Assembly: GCA_900469955.1 (NCBI GenBank)
Contig: UBYX01000046.1
Coordinates: 1-64,000, forward strand
Reading direction: 5' to 3'
Length of the DNA stretch: 64,000 nt
Source of the DNA: Hyphomicrobiales bacterium
GTDB taxonomy: Bacteria > Pseudomonadota > Alphaproteobacteria > Rhizobiales > Rhizobiaceae
Part shown: positions 50,900 to 59,421 of the stretch, piece after piece
How the letters are laid out: each line of letters begins with the position of its first letter
Position numbering within the stretch: the stretch's first letter is position 1
Made by a program: the position numbers and the translations under genes
The notes under the pieces: generated by a model
Database searches by the model: none
What the model was told of the DNA's origin: nothing
Seen by the model: only the letters and a program-made list of their open reading frames with translations

Positions 50900-51784
50900 C
50901 TATCTGAAGATCAGCGACTGGTGGGCTGCCGCTCCGGCGATATTGCCGTCTCCAACCGCGAGCGCGACCGATCCCGCAGCTCTCGCAGCGTCCCCGCAGG
51001 CGAAGACGCCAGGCACGCTCGTTTCCTTGGTAAGATCGGTCTTGATGAACGGGTAGAGGCCGTCCTCCTCGAAATCGCAGCCGAGCTGTTCGGCGACCGC
51101 GCTGGAGAGCCGGGGTTTCGGCAGGACGAAAAGCCCGGCAAAGCTCAGGGTGCGGTCATCCTCGAAGATGACGTCCGCATGGCCGTCGATCTCCTTGACC
51201 TTTGCTGTCTCGATCGTGACGCCTCGTTCGTCGAGTTTTGCCCGCTGTTCGGCGTCCGGCGAAAAGCAGCCGTCGAGCATCAAGGTGGTCCGTCCCCAAT
51301 CCGGCAGCATCAGCGCGTGGTGCATGGAGGCTTCCGAACTGGCGATCACGCCGATTTCGCCCTGGTTGAGTTCATATCCATGGCAATAGGGGCAGTGGAA
51401 GGCGGAGCGTCCCCAGCGCTCGGCAAGCCCGGGAATATCGGGCAGATCGTCGGCCACTCCGATTGCCAGCACCAGTCTCCGGGCGGAAAGCTGCTGTCCG
51501 TCGCTGCTTCGGATCGAAAAACCTTCGCCCTGCCTTTCCGCCTGTTCTACGCGCGCATCGAGCCATTCGACCGTCGGATAACGCAGCAGCTGTTCGCGGG
51601 CATCGGCGGCGATTGCGCCCGGCGCACGCCCGTCCTGGCCGAGAAATCCGTGCGATGTCGCTGCGAACCGGTTCCGGCGCATGCCGTCGTCGATCACCAG
51701 GATTTTTCTGCGCGCGCGGGCGAGCTGGAGCGCCGCCGAAAGGCCGGCATAGCTGCCGCCGACAATGATGGCATCGTAGGACAT
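50900..51784 (-). CDS. Thioredoxin-reductase-like flavoprotein
   Basis: A 294-residue FAD/NAD(P) oxidoreductase. The FAD loop is IIVGGSYAGLSAALQLARA. A redox-active C131-P-Y-C134 lies in AFHCPYCHGYE, and the C-terminal FACGDAARAAGSVALAVGDG is the second FAD motif. It resembles thioredoxin reductase and the reductases that use dithiol centres for small substrates. It is likely cytoplasmic. It is divergent from an Rrf2 regulator; the shared region holds GTAAGTTAC palindromes, so its expression is probably redox-controlled. Confidence 0.9.
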   Translation of the reverse strand: MSYDAIIVGGSYAGLSAALQLARARRKILVIDDGMRRNRFAATSHGFLGQDGRAPGAIAADAREQLLRYPTVEWLDARVEQAERQGEGFSIRSSDGQQLSARRLVLAIGVADDLPDIPGLAERWGRSAFHCPYCHGYELNQGEIGVIASSEASMHHALMLPDWGRTTLMLDGCFSPDAEQRAKLDERGVTIETAKVKEIDGHADVIFEDDRTLSFAGLFVLPKPRLSSAVAEQLGCDFEEDGLYPFIKTDLTKETSVPGVFACGDAARAAGSVALAVGDGNIAGAAAHQSLIFR

Positions 51785-51815
51785 CGTTTGAACTCCTCGC
51801 GTTTCTTGTCACATC

Positions 51816-51855
51816 GTAAGTTACATGATGCGCCTGCGTCAAGAGTTTGTAACTT
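51816..51855. promoter_or_regulatory. Candidate Rrf2 operator
   Basis: GTAAGTTAC (51816-51824) is itself a palindrome. Its AAGTTAC (51818-51824) is repeated inverted as GTAACTT (51849-51855), 24 bp away. The pair lies between the divergent flavoprotein and Rrf2 genes. Confidence 0.55.
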
Positions 51856-51921
51856 TGCTTGTTGCATAAGGTTCCATCCGCTAGGGTGGGGTGTGCCAAT
51901 TTGAAAGAAGGAGAGAGGCGG

Positions 51922-52389
51922 ATGCGATATGACGGTCGCCTTTCACGCATGCTGCATGTGCTGATTCATATGGCTCGGCATGAAGGGGCTGCCACGTCCG
52001 ATCTGATCGCGCAGATGCTCAACACCAACCCGGTCGTCGTTCGCCGGACGATGGCGGGCTTGAGGGAGCAGGGCTATGTCCACTCCGAAAAAGGCCATGG
52101 CGGCGGCTGGACGCTGGGACGCCGGCTGGAGGAAATGACGCTTCTCGATATCTATCGGGCGGTCGGAGAGCCGCCGGTCTTTGCCGTCGGCCCTGCCTGC
52201 GACAGGCCTGAATGCCTGGTGGAGCAGGCCGTGAACAGCGCTCTTGCCGATGCCTTTGCCGAGGCGGAAAAACTGCTTCTGGAGCGCTTCGCTCATGTGA
52301 CGCTGGCGGATATTGCCGCCGACTTCGATAACCGCATGGCGCGGCATCCCGCATTGGTCGGCCATGCCGGTTCAGGCTGCGCGTCCTGA
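51922..52389 (+). CDS. Rrf2-family transcriptional regulator
   Basis: A 155-residue regulator. The winged helix reads MLHVLIHMARHEGAATSDL, then NPVVVRRTMAGLREQGYVHSEK and GHGGGWTLGR. Cysteines in GPACDRPECLVEQ and a C-terminal GSGCAS could sense redox state; the arrangement differs from the Rrf2 protein at 9.1 kb and resembles the YwnA/NsrR-like branch. AAGGAG lies upstream of ATG 51922. Divergent from the thioredoxin-reductase-like gene, its probable target. Confidence 0.88.
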   Translation: MRYDGRLSRMLHVLIHMARHEGAATSDLIAQMLNTNPVVVRRTMAGLREQGYVHSEKGHGGGWTLGRRLEEMTLLDIYRAVGEPPVFAVGPACDRPECLVEQAVNSALADAFAEAEKLLLERFAHVTLADIAADFDNRMARHPALVGHAGSGCAS

Positions 52390-52460
52390 ATCTCTCACCA
52401 GCTTCGCGCCAGCCGAACCTGCCATCCTGGTTTCGACGTCATCTGCCGGAAGCGGGTCCC

Positions 52461-53285
52461 ATGCCAATCTTTCCTCAGTCTTTCCGCCGAATCCCCGGCC
52501 TCTCTTTCGTGCTTGCCGCGACTGCCGCCCTGACGGGTTGCCAGGTGCCTTTCGTGACCGACACGAGCCGCATGAATCCGGATGTCTTCGTCCAGGAGAC
52601 GGCGCCGGTCTTTTACATTCCTCCCTATGAGGATCCCCCGACGAACCAGCCCCCTCCGATGCCGGGGGCAATCCCGCACAAGCGTCAGCTCTATCCGTCG
52701 ACCTTCCATCAGACCTATGGCCTGCCGGTGTCGAACCCGGTGCATCGGACCATGTATGGCGTGATCCGCGACGAAGGGCATACGCTTCCGGCCATTCCCT
52801 ATTCGCGCGTCGACGCCCGATATCTCCGTCAGGAGGTCGACTACCGCAGCAACGAGGTGCCCGGCACCATCGTCGTCGATACCCGCCAGCGTTTTCTCTA
52901 TTTCGTCCAGCCGGGCGGCAAGGCGATCCGTTACGGCGTCGGTCTTGGAAAGGCGGGTTTTGGCTGGCAGGGCCGCGGCGTGATCGAGCGCAAGGCCAAA
53001 TGGCCGCGCTGGACGCCGCCGGAAGACATGGTTGCGCGTCAGCCGGACCTGCGCCAGTTCGCCGCCGCCGAAGGCGGTGCCGATCCCGGCCTCAACAATC
53101 CGCTCGGGGCGCGGGCGCTCTACATCTTCAAGGACGGCAAGGATACGCTCTATCGCGTGCATGGCACGCCTGACTGGCAGTCGGTCGGCAAGGCGACGTC
53201 TTCAGGCTGCGTTCGCATGCTCAATCAGGACGTCATCGATCTTTTCGACCGGGTTCCCTCCGGCACGCCGATTGTCGTCCTCTGA
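52461..53285 (+). CDS. L,D-transpeptidase lipoprotein (YkuD family)
   Basis: A 274-residue lipoprotein. The lipobox cysteine is Cys27 (LAATAALTGC). After a proline-rich linker the YkuD domain (about 135-274) starts at GTIVVDTRQRFLYFVQPGGK. Catalytic H234 and C250 lie in HGTPDWQSVG and SSGCVRM. It would form 3-3 cross-links in peptidoglycan or attach proteins to it from the periplasm. A strong terminator follows. A close paralogue lies immediately downstream; the second gene has its own start region. Confidence 0.93.
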   Translation: MPIFPQSFRRIPGLSFVLAATAALTGCQVPFVTDTSRMNPDVFVQETAPVFYIPPYEDPPTNQPPPMPGAIPHKRQLYPSTFHQTYGLPVSNPVHRTMYGVIRDEGHTLPAIPYSRVDARYLRQEVDYRSNEVPGTIVVDTRQRFLYFVQPGGKAIRYGVGLGKAGFGWQGRGVIERKAKWPRWTPPEDMVARQPDLRQFAAAEGGADPGLNNPLGARALYIFKDGKDTLYRVHGTPDWQSVGKATSSGCVRMLNQDVIDLFDRVPSGTPIVVL

Positions 53286-53310
53286 GATCGGCCAGATCTT
53301 TGATTTGAAG

Positions 53311-53334
53311 GAGCGGCCTTGTGCCGCTCTTTTT
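53311..53334 (+). terminator. Strong intrinsic terminator
   Basis: GAGCGGC (53311-53317) and GCCGCTC (53323-53329) form a perfect stem with loop CTTGT, followed by T-run 53330-53334. It ends the first L,D-transpeptidase transcript. Confidence 0.9.
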
Positions 53335-53504
53335 GCTTTCTGGTGCCGCGGGTGTGAAATCTTGTGTGGCGGTCGTGAATAGTTGCTTAAATGCAGCAGG
53401 CCTATGGTTGCGGCCACGGCAGGGGATTCGGAACCTTTCGGTCATCCTGCCATTGAATTATGCTTTGCTGTCTGTAGCGTGTTTATCGAACGGTCCTGCC
53501 GCAC

Positions 53505-54227
53505 ATGATCCTGAACAATTTCTATTCCCGTCGGGGCTTCCTGTCTCTCCTGGGCGCCGGCACAGCCTCGACCTTGGCCGGCTGCGCTTCCACTGCGCCC
53601 GGGCGAGGTGATACGATCGTTACCTATCGCGACGGCGGCAGCGTGCGCCGGCCGGAAATCCTGCCGGGCGGCTCGCCCGAACTGGATCAGATGTACGGCA
53701 CCGTGATCGATGGCGACTTCGTCATTCCGGCCGTTCCCTATCAGCAGATCAATCCGCGCTATTATCGCCAGCGGGTCGTGGATCCGACCGGCGAACGGCC
53801 CGGTACCGTGGTGGTCGATACTCCGTCCCGCTTCCTCTATCTCGTCGAACCCGGCGGCTCCGCCATGCGTTATGGTGTCGGCATCGGCCGCGAGGGCTTT
53901 TCCTGGTCGGGCGACGGCGTGATCCAATGGCGGCAGAAATGGCCGAAATGGACCCCGCCGAACGAGATGATCGCCCGCCAGCCGGAGCTTGCGAAATATT
54001 CGGCAGACAATGGCGGCATGCCGCCCGGCCTCAGCAATCCGCTCGGTGCCCGTGCGCTCTACATCTTCCAGAACGGGCAGGACACGCTCTACCGTCTGCA
54101 CGGCTCGCCAGAATGGAACTCAATCGGCCGGGCAGTCTCTTCCGGCTGCGTGCGCCTGATGAACCAGGACATCATCGACCTCTACGATCGCGTGCCGAAC
54201 AAGGCCCGCATCGTGGTTTGGCAGTAG
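53505..54227 (+). CDS. L,D-transpeptidase lipoprotein with Tat-like signal
   Basis: A 240-residue paralogue of the preceding gene. Its N-terminus has a twin arginine (FYSRRGFLSLLG) and then a lipobox cysteine at residue 27 (STLAGC), so it is probably a Tat-exported lipoprotein, unlike its Sec-exported neighbour. The YkuD domain carries GTVVVDTPSRFLYLVEPGGS; the catalytic pair is H199 and C215 (HGSPEWNSIG, SSGCVRL). Role in peptidoglycan 3-3 cross-linking is expected. The Shine-Dalgarno site is weak. Confidence 0.92.
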   Translation: MILNNFYSRRGFLSLLGAGTASTLAGCASTAPGRGDTIVTYRDGGSVRRPEILPGGSPELDQMYGTVIDGDFVIPAVPYQQINPRYYRQRVVDPTGERPGTVVVDTPSRFLYLVEPGGSAMRYGVGIGREGFSWSGDGVIQWRQKWPKWTPPNEMIARQPELAKYSADNGGMPPGLSNPLGARALYIFQNGQDTLYRLHGSPEWNSIGRAVSSGCVRLMNQDIIDLYDRVPNKARIVVWQ

Positions 54228-54282
54228 GCTTGGCGTCACGATGCATCGTGGCGGAATGACCGGCTGATTGGGATTCCGTGGG

Positions 54283-55167
54283 ATGCTGGAAATAGACGCC
54301 GCCCTCGTCAGCACCCTCGTAGCCAGGCAGTTCCCCCGATGGGCCGAACTGCCTGTGCGGGCCGTAGCCAATGGCGGCTGGGACAACCGTACCTTCCATC
54401 TCGGCGATGCCATGTCCGTTCGCCTGCCGAGCGCCGAGCGCTATGTCGCCCAGGTGGAAAAGGAGCATCGCTGGCTTCCGATCCTCGCCTCGCACCTGCC
54501 GCTGCCGATCCCGGCACCGCTTGCCCTGGGCAGGCCGGACGCGGATTACCCGTGGCCGTGGTCCATCTATGGATGGATCGAAGGCGACCGCGCCAGTCGC
54601 GATACGATTTCCGATCTCACGGCGTTTGCCGAAGATCTCGCGGATTTCCTGATTGCCCTCCGGAAGGTCGACGCTTCCGACGGCCCGGCCGCCGGAACGC
54701 ACAATTTCCATCGCGGCGGATCGCTTACCGTTTATGACGACGAGGCCCGGCAGGCGCTTGCCGCATTGGCGGATGAGCTCAATGTCGGCAGACTGACCGA
54801 AATCTGGGAGAGGGCATTGGCTTCGAGCTGGCAAGGCAGGCCGGTCTGGCTCCATGGCGATATCGCGGAGGGCAATCTGCTCGTCCGCAATGGCCGCCTG
54901 TCGGCGGTCATCGATTTCGGCAGTTCCGGCGTCGGCGACCCGTCTTCGGATCTCGTGATTGCCTGGACGCTGTTTGACGAACCGGCCCGCGATGCCTTTC
55001 GCGCTCGCGTCGGCCTTGATCAGCAGACTTGGGAGAGGGCGCGCGGCTGGTGCCTTTGGAAGGCGCTCATCACCATCGCCGAGCACCGGCGTGGAGACCG
55101 CGAAAAGGCTGATATTCACCGCCGCTGGATCGACCGTATCGTCGCCGATCGTCTCGACGGGATCTGA
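54283..55167 (+). CDS. Aminoglycoside-phosphotransferase-family kinase
   Basis: A 294-residue APH-fold kinase. The Brenner motif HGDIAEGNLLV contains the catalytic aspartate and asparagine, and IDFGSSGVGDPSSD is the metal-binding DFG-like loop. The N-lobe (NGGWDNRTFHLGDAMSVRLPS) matches the sugar/choline-kinase-like APH group. Chromosomal members phosphorylate varied small molecules, so antibiotic resistance is not implied. Start 54283 is preferred to TTG 54268. Confidence 0.85.
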   Translation: MLEIDAALVSTLVARQFPRWAELPVRAVANGGWDNRTFHLGDAMSVRLPSAERYVAQVEKEHRWLPILASHLPLPIPAPLALGRPDADYPWPWSIYGWIEGDRASRDTISDLTAFAEDLADFLIALRKVDASDGPAAGTHNFHRGGSLTVYDDEARQALAALADELNVGRLTEIWERALASSWQGRPVWLHGDIAEGNLLVRNGRLSAVIDFGSSGVGDPSSDLVIAWTLFDEPARDAFRARVGLDQQTWERARGWCLWKALITIAEHRRGDREKADIHRRWIDRIVADRLDGI

Positions 55168-55174
55168 TCCGGAT

Positions 55175-56377
55175 CTACCGCGCCCGATGGCGTGCAGCAG
55201 ATAGCAGGGGCACCGTGGCAAGCGAGGCGAACGCCATCACAGCGCCGGCGAGGAAGGTCGAACTCGAGCCGTAGGTTTCCCAGAGCAGGCCGGCGGAGAC
55301 GTTGCCGAGGATCACGGTCAGGCCGGTCGCAAGATTGAACAAGCCGAACGCCGTGCCCTTCAGGTTCTGCGGCGCGCTGTCGGCAATCAGCGTCGATAAA
55401 ATGCCTTGCGAAAAGCCCATATGCAGCCCCCAGAGGACGATACCCGCGAAAAGCATCGGCAGCGTCTGCGCCGTCGCCAGCGCAAGGTCTGCGGCGATTA
55501 GGAACAGTAGGCTGAGCGCGATCAGGCTTCGGCGTCCGATGCGGTCCGAAAGATATCCGACCGGATAGGCCGTCAGTCCGTATACCGCGTGCATGACCAC
55601 CATGGTGATCGGGATCCAGGCGAGCGAGAGGCCGGCCTCCTGCGATTTCAGAAGAAGGAAGGCCTCGCTGAAACGGGAGAGCGTCAAAAGGCTCGACACA
55701 CCGATGACCACCCAGACGGCGCGGTTGAGGCGCCCGGCATCCCTGAAGCGGGGCATGCCCTTGGAGGGGGAGGGCGGCTGTTCTGGCTCCTTGACGCCAA
55801 CGATCAGCAGGGCGACCGCCAGGAAGGCCGGGATCGCGGCGATCCAGAAGATGGCGATCATGTTGCCATCCGTCGCGAGCATTAACCCGATTGCGGCAAG
55901 CGGGCCGACGAAGCCGCCCACCGTATCGAGCGACTTGCGCAGGCCGAAGCTCGCGCCACGAATCTCCGGCGGCGTCACGTCTGCAATCAGCGCATCACGC
56001 GGCGTACCGCGGATCCCTTTGCCGACGCGATCGACGGCTTTGGCCACGACCACCCAGCCGATCGAGGTTGCGAGCGGAAAGATCGGCTTGGAAAGCGCGC
56101 CGAGCCCATAGCCGAGAACGGCAAGCGGTTTTCTCTTACCGGTCCAGTCGGAGATCACGCCGGAAAAAAGCTTGGTGACGGTCGCGATCGCAACCGACAG
56201 CCCTTCGATGAACCCGATCGCGACGGCAGACGCGCCGAGGCCTGCGACGAGATAAAGCGGCAGCAGCGTCTGGATCATCTCCGACGAAATATCCATCAGC
56301 AGACTGACCACGCCGAGCAGCCAGACCGTGCGTGGTATGGCGATGGGTTGTCGGGGAGGCGCCGTGTTGGCTGTCAT
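55175..56377 (-). CDS. Major-facilitator transporter
   Basis: A 400-residue MFS protein with about 12 transmembrane helices. MLLPLYLVAGLGAS-like helix 2, KPLAVLGYGLGALSKPIFPLA and VDRVGKGIRGTPRDALIADV are characteristic of a bacterial MFS group of unknown substrate; VAYPVGYLSDRIGRRSL-type motif A is present between the two halves. ATG 56377 is chosen over TTG 56383. Convergent with the APH-family gene. No neighbouring regulator suggests a ligand. Confidence 0.87.
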   Translation of the reverse strand: MTANTAPPRQPIAIPRTVWLLGVVSLLMDISSEMIQTLLPLYLVAGLGASAVAIGFIEGLSVAIATVTKLFSGVISDWTGKRKPLAVLGYGLGALSKPIFPLATSIGWVVVAKAVDRVGKGIRGTPRDALIADVTPPEIRGASFGLRKSLDTVGGFVGPLAAIGLMLATDGNMIAIFWIAAIPAFLAVALLIVGVKEPEQPPSPSKGMPRFRDAGRLNRAVWVVIGVSSLLTLSRFSEAFLLLKSQEAGLSLAWIPITMVVMHAVYGLTAYPVGYLSDRIGRRSLIALSLLFLIAADLALATAQTLPMLFAGIVLWGLHMGFSQGILSTLIADSAPQNLKGTAFGLFNLATGLTVILGNVSAGLLWETYGSSSTFLAGAVMAFASLATVPLLSAARHRAR

Positions 56378-56522
56378 CGTCAAATCTCTTGAAGCTGCCT
56401 CCGATCTCGCCGGCGGTCCTGTCTTGGAAATCAGGATGACGAGCTAAAGGCGGAGTCAATTGAGATCAATACATGGATATTGAGGGGTCGCGGGTCAGCC
56501 GTTCGCTTCGCGTGGGAAAAAG

Positions 56523-56987
56523 TCAGTCCGTCTCGTTCATCCGCTTGCGCAGCGTAATCAGCGCATCCCGCAGGGCTGCGGCCTCCTCCATACCGCAGCC
56601 GATCGTCTGGCCGATCGCCTTGGTTACCCCCACGGCCTTCTGTCTGAGGTCGGAACCCTTTTCGGTAAGGGAAATCTTCACCAGGCGTTCGTCTTCCCGA
56701 TCCCGCTTTCGCAGCACAAGGCCGCTCTGCTCGAGCCGCTTGAGGAGCGGCGAAAGCGTGCCGGAATCGAGCCCGAGGCGATCGCCGATCGCCTTCACCG
56801 GGAGATCGTCTTCTTCCCACAGCGTGACCATGACCAGATATTGCGGATAGGTAAGGCCGAGCGGCTCGAGCAGCGGCTTGTAGGTGCGCGTGAACGCATG
56901 CGCGGCACCATAGATCGCAAAACACAGCTGCGTGTCGAGCTTGATCTCGAATTCCCGAGAATCGGTGGCTTGCACTTTCTCCTTCAT
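56523..56987 (-). CDS. ohrR: Organic-peroxide sensor/repressor
   Basis: A 154-residue MarR-family regulator. With the start at 56987 the reactive cysteine falls exactly at Cys22 (LDTQLCFAIY), as in Agrobacterium OhrR, which supports this start over GTG 57002. The winged helix reads PVKAIGDRLGLDSGTLSPLLKRLE with wing RKRDREDERLVKI. Oxidation of Cys22 by organic hydroperoxides releases DNA. Divergent from ohr, with a perfect palindrome between them. Confidence 0.95.
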   Translation of the reverse strand: MKEKVQATDSREFEIKLDTQLCFAIYGAAHAFTRTYKPLLEPLGLTYPQYLVMVTLWEEDDLPVKAIGDRLGLDSGTLSPLLKRLEQSGLVLRKRDREDERLVKISLTEKGSDLRQKAVGVTKAIGQTIGCGMEEAAALRDALITLRKRMNETD

Positions 56988-57081
56988 CAGTCCTGACTTC
57001 ACGCTTTCGTGCTCTATGTTTTTCTCGACCGCATAATCGCAGGCTTGACGGGAAAATGCAATGCGCGTAACTAGATTGTGC

Positions 57082-57094
57082 GCAATTGAATTGC
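57082..57094. promoter_or_regulatory. OhrR operator
   Basis: GCAATT-G-AATTGC (57082-57094) is a perfect 13-bp palindrome between ohrR and ohr, AT-rich in its core like known OhrR boxes. It lies 30 bp before the ohr start codon and could control both genes. Confidence 0.75.
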
Positions 57095-57124
57095 CAACGA
57101 ATTATCTTGAAGGGAGTATGTAGC

Positions 57125-57547
57125 ATGCCTATTCTTTACACGACCAAGGGCTCCGCCACCGGTGGCCGAGCAGGCCACGGCGCTTCCGAAAACGGGGTCC
57201 TCGATGTGACATTGACGGTTCCCAAGGAGCTTGGCGGCGATGGCGCCACCGGTACCAATCCGGAACAGCTCTTCGCGGTCGGTTACTCCGCCTGCTTCCT
57301 CGGGGCGTTGAAGGCCGTCGCCGGCAAGGAAAAGGTGAAGATTCCGGACGATGCCAAAGTGACGGCAACCGTCGGCATCGGTCCGCGTGAGGACGGCACC
57401 GGCTTCGGCATCGAGGTTTCGCTGGTCGTGGATATTCCCGGAATGGACAAGGCGCAGGCGGAAGATTTGGTTGCCAAGGCGCATATCGTCTGCCCCTACA
57501 GCCACGCGATGCGCACTTCGACCGAAGTTCCGGTCTCCGTCGCCTGA
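57125..57547 (+). CDS. ohr: Organic hydroperoxide resistance peroxidase
   Basis: A 140-residue Ohr peroxidase that reduces fatty-acid and other organic hydroperoxides with a lipoylated or dithiol partner. The peroxidatic and resolving cysteines are C57 (GYSACFLGAL) and C123 (IVCPYSHAMR). R15 and E47 (NPEQLF) form the active-site pair. AGGGAG lies 8 nt before ATG 57125; a longer frame from 57086 lies in the operator region and is rejected. Divergent from ohrR, which should repress it. Confidence 0.97.
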   Translation: MPILYTTKGSATGGRAGHGASENGVLDVTLTVPKELGGDGATGTNPEQLFAVGYSACFLGALKAVAGKEKVKIPDDAKVTATVGIGPREDGTGFGIEVSLVVDIPGMDKAQAEDLVAKAHIVCPYSHAMRTSTEVPVSVA

Positions 57548-57568
57548 TCCGCCAGTTTTCGATGGAAG

Positions 57569-57592
57569 AGCCAGCCCTGGGGCCGGCTTTTT
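57569..57592 (+). terminator. Intrinsic terminator after ohr
   Basis: AGCC-A-GCCC (57569-57577) pairs with GGGC-C-GGCT (57580-57588) with one mismatch and a 2-nt loop, then T-run 57588-57592. It lies between ohr and the convergent MarR gene. Confidence 0.75.
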
Positions 57593-57594
57593 CG

Positions 57595-58050
57595 TTATTT
57601 GACGGTCACCAGCGTCTTGCGCAGTCCCTCTGAGCCGCCGTCACCGAGCTCGGCATCGATTTCCGCATGCACCCTCTTCCAGATCGGCAGGGCGGCGGAA
57701 AGCATGGTCATCCCGTCATCGGTAAGTTTGAGGAGTTTCCCGCGCCGGTCCTTCGGATCGCTTTCGGTGTTCACCAGCCCGCGCCGCTCCAGCACCTTCA
57801 AAGCCGCCGTCAGCGTCGTGCGATCCATGGCAAGCACGTTCGCCACCTGACCCATGGTGGCGGGCTGCGGCCGGTTGAGCGCCATCATCAGCGAAAACTG
57901 GCCGTTTGTGAGTCCGATCGGCTTCATTGCCATGTCGAAACGGCGCGCCAGCGCCCGTGCCGCCCGCTGCACATGAAGGCACAGGCAGGTGTCGCGCACC
58001 AGGAGGGTCGTAGAAAAGGGAATCGAATCGATGGGGATGTTTGACAGCAT
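57595..58050 (-). CDS. MarR-family transcriptional regulator
   Basis: A 151-residue winged-helix regulator. The DNA-binding segment reads TMGQVANVLAMDRTTLTAALKVLERRGLV, with wing SDPKDRRGKLLKLT. A cysteine pair near the N-terminus (DTCLCLHVQRAARAL) may be redox-responsive. It is divergent from the DUF899 gene cluster; a TTGACA promoter element and the palindrome GTTGATATCAAC lie between the two, so it likely represses that cluster and itself. Confidence 0.9.
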   Translation of the reverse strand: MLSNIPIDSIPFSTTLLVRDTCLCLHVQRAARALARRFDMAMKPIGLTNGQFSLMMALNRPQPATMGQVANVLAMDRTTLTAALKVLERRGLVNTESDPKDRRGKLLKLTDDGMTMLSAALPIWKRVHAEIDAELGDGGSEGLRKTLVTVK

Positions 58051-58073
58051 GAGATTATTATGTTGATATCAAC
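58041..58073 (+). promoter_or_regulatory. Promoter and MarR operator of the DUF899 cluster
   Basis: TTGACA (58041-58046), a 17-bp spacer and TGATAT (58064-58069). The perfect 12-bp palindrome GTTGATATCAAC (58062-58073) covers the -10 box. The -35 box lies at the first codons of the divergent marR gene. Confidence 0.7.
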
Positions 58074-58101
58074 TCATCTTGTCAAGGAAGAGGAGGCCGA
58101 G

Positions 58102-58854
58102 ATGGATGTCACCGCATCGTCGACGAACCCCGTCGTGTCCCGCGAAGAGTGGCTGGATGCACGTCGAAAACTGCTTTCCCTGGAAAAGGAGGAGACGCAT
58201 CTGCGCGACCGGGTGCGTGCGGCGCGCCGTGCACTGCCGTGGGTCAAGATGGACAAGGACTATATCTTCGATACCCCAACGGGCAGGAAGCCGCTTGCCG
58301 ATCTTTTTGATGGGCGCAGCCAACTGATGATCTATCATTTCATGCTCGGACCCGAATGGGATGCCGGCTGCCCCGGCTGCTCCTTCCTGTCGGACCACAT
58401 CGACGGCGCCCTGCCGCATCTGAACAATCACGACGTGACCCTTGTCGCTGTCTCGCGGGCTCCACTCCCCAAGATCGAGGCCTACAAGCAGCGGATGGGT
58501 TGGAAATTTCCCTGGGTCTCGTCCTTCGGCAACGACTTCAACTTCGACTTCCACGTCTCCTTCACCAAGGAAGACCTGGCAAAGGACAAGGTCTTTTACA
58601 ATTTCTCGGCAATCCCGCCAGAAGAGGCGCATGACGAACTGCCAGGTCTTTCGGCATTCTACAAGAACGAAGCGGGCGAGGTCTTTCATACCTATTCGAG
58701 CTACGCTCGCGGTGCCGAAGAGCTGATCGGCACGCTGATGATCCTCGACCGGGCGCCCTTCGGCCGCAACGAGGGCTCCACCATGGATTTCGTCAAGCGC
58801 CATGACGAATACGAACCCGCGCCGACGGCGGAGGCTTCATCCTGTTGCCATTAA
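58102..58854 (+). CDS. DUF899-family thioredoxin-like protein
   Basis: A 250-residue protein of the DUF899/thioredoxin-like family. Typical segments are LLSLEKEETHLRDRVRAARRALP, YIFDTPTGRKPLADLF and YHFMLGPEWDAGCPGCSF, where the C-x-x-C stands at the thioredoxin-like position. The C-terminal SSCCH is unusual and could bind metal. Family members are implicated by fold in redox or detoxification reactions but remain uncharacterised. GAGGAGG lies before ATG 58102. First gene of a cluster controlled by the divergent MarR regulator. Confidence 0.88.
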   Translation: MDVTASSTNPVVSREEWLDARRKLLSLEKEETHLRDRVRAARRALPWVKMDKDYIFDTPTGRKPLADLFDGRSQLMIYHFMLGPEWDAGCPGCSFLSDHIDGALPHLNNHDVTLVAVSRAPLPKIEAYKQRMGWKFPWVSSFGNDFNFDFHVSFTKEDLAKDKVFYNFSAIPPEEAHDELPGLSAFYKNEAGEVFHTYSSYARGAEELIGTLMILDRAPFGRNEGSTMDFVKRHDEYEPAPTAEASSCCH

Positions 58855-58891
58855 ATGGCGTCATCATGAGTGATCACAGGGAGGAAAGATC

Positions 58892-59365
58892 ATGGGTATG
58901 GAACTGGCTAAACCCCAGGCCGAGCACGGTTTTCTCGAAAAACTCGTCGGCACCTGGGACGTTACGTCCTCGACCATGGGGGGCGACGAGAAATGGACCG
59001 AGGTCGTCCGGTCGCTGAGCGGTATCTGGTTCGTTGCCGAAGGCAACGGCAACATGCCCGGCGGAGAACCTGCAACGACGATGCTGACATTGGGCTACGA
59101 TCCCGATCGCGGCAAGTATGTCGGGAGCTGGATCGGCAGCATGATGAACTACATGTGGGTCTATGAAGGCGAAGTCTCGGACGACGGCACGACCCTCAAC
59201 CTCTATACGACCGGTCCTGATTTCGCAGAGCCCGGCAAGACCGGCGAATATCGCGAGCAGATCATCTTCCAGGACAGCGACCACCGCAGCTTCAATTCCA
59301 GCGCCAAACAGCCGGACGGCACCTGGAAGCAGTTCATGGACGTGCAATACACGCGCAAGAGCTGA
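58892..59365 (+). CDS. DUF1579-family protein
   Basis: A 157-residue protein. The pattern HGFLEKLVGTWDVTSST, then LSGIWFVAEGNG and TLGYDPDRGKYVGSWIGSM, is characteristic of DUF1579, a lipocalin-like beta-barrel family of unknown function. No signal peptide, so cytoplasmic. GGAGG lies 7 nt before the ATG. It follows the DUF899 gene by 37 bp and precedes a VOC protein, a recurring neighbourhood suggestive of small-molecule binding or detoxification. Confidence 0.87.
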   Translation: MGMELAKPQAEHGFLEKLVGTWDVTSSTMGGDEKWTEVVRSLSGIWFVAEGNGNMPGGEPATTMLTLGYDPDRGKYVGSWIGSMMNYMWVYEGEVSDDGTTLNLYTTGPDFAEPGKTGEYREQIIFQDSDHRSFNSSAKQPDGTWKQFMDVQYTRKS

Positions 59366-59421
59366 TCCCGGCGTGAACGACACCGCGTCGGTCGACGCAA
59401 TAACCATCTGAGGAGACAACC

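Noticed and set aside
54283..55167. Reading the APH-family gene as aminoglycoside resistance
   Set aside because: Chromosomal APH-fold kinases act on many metabolites; no mobile context.
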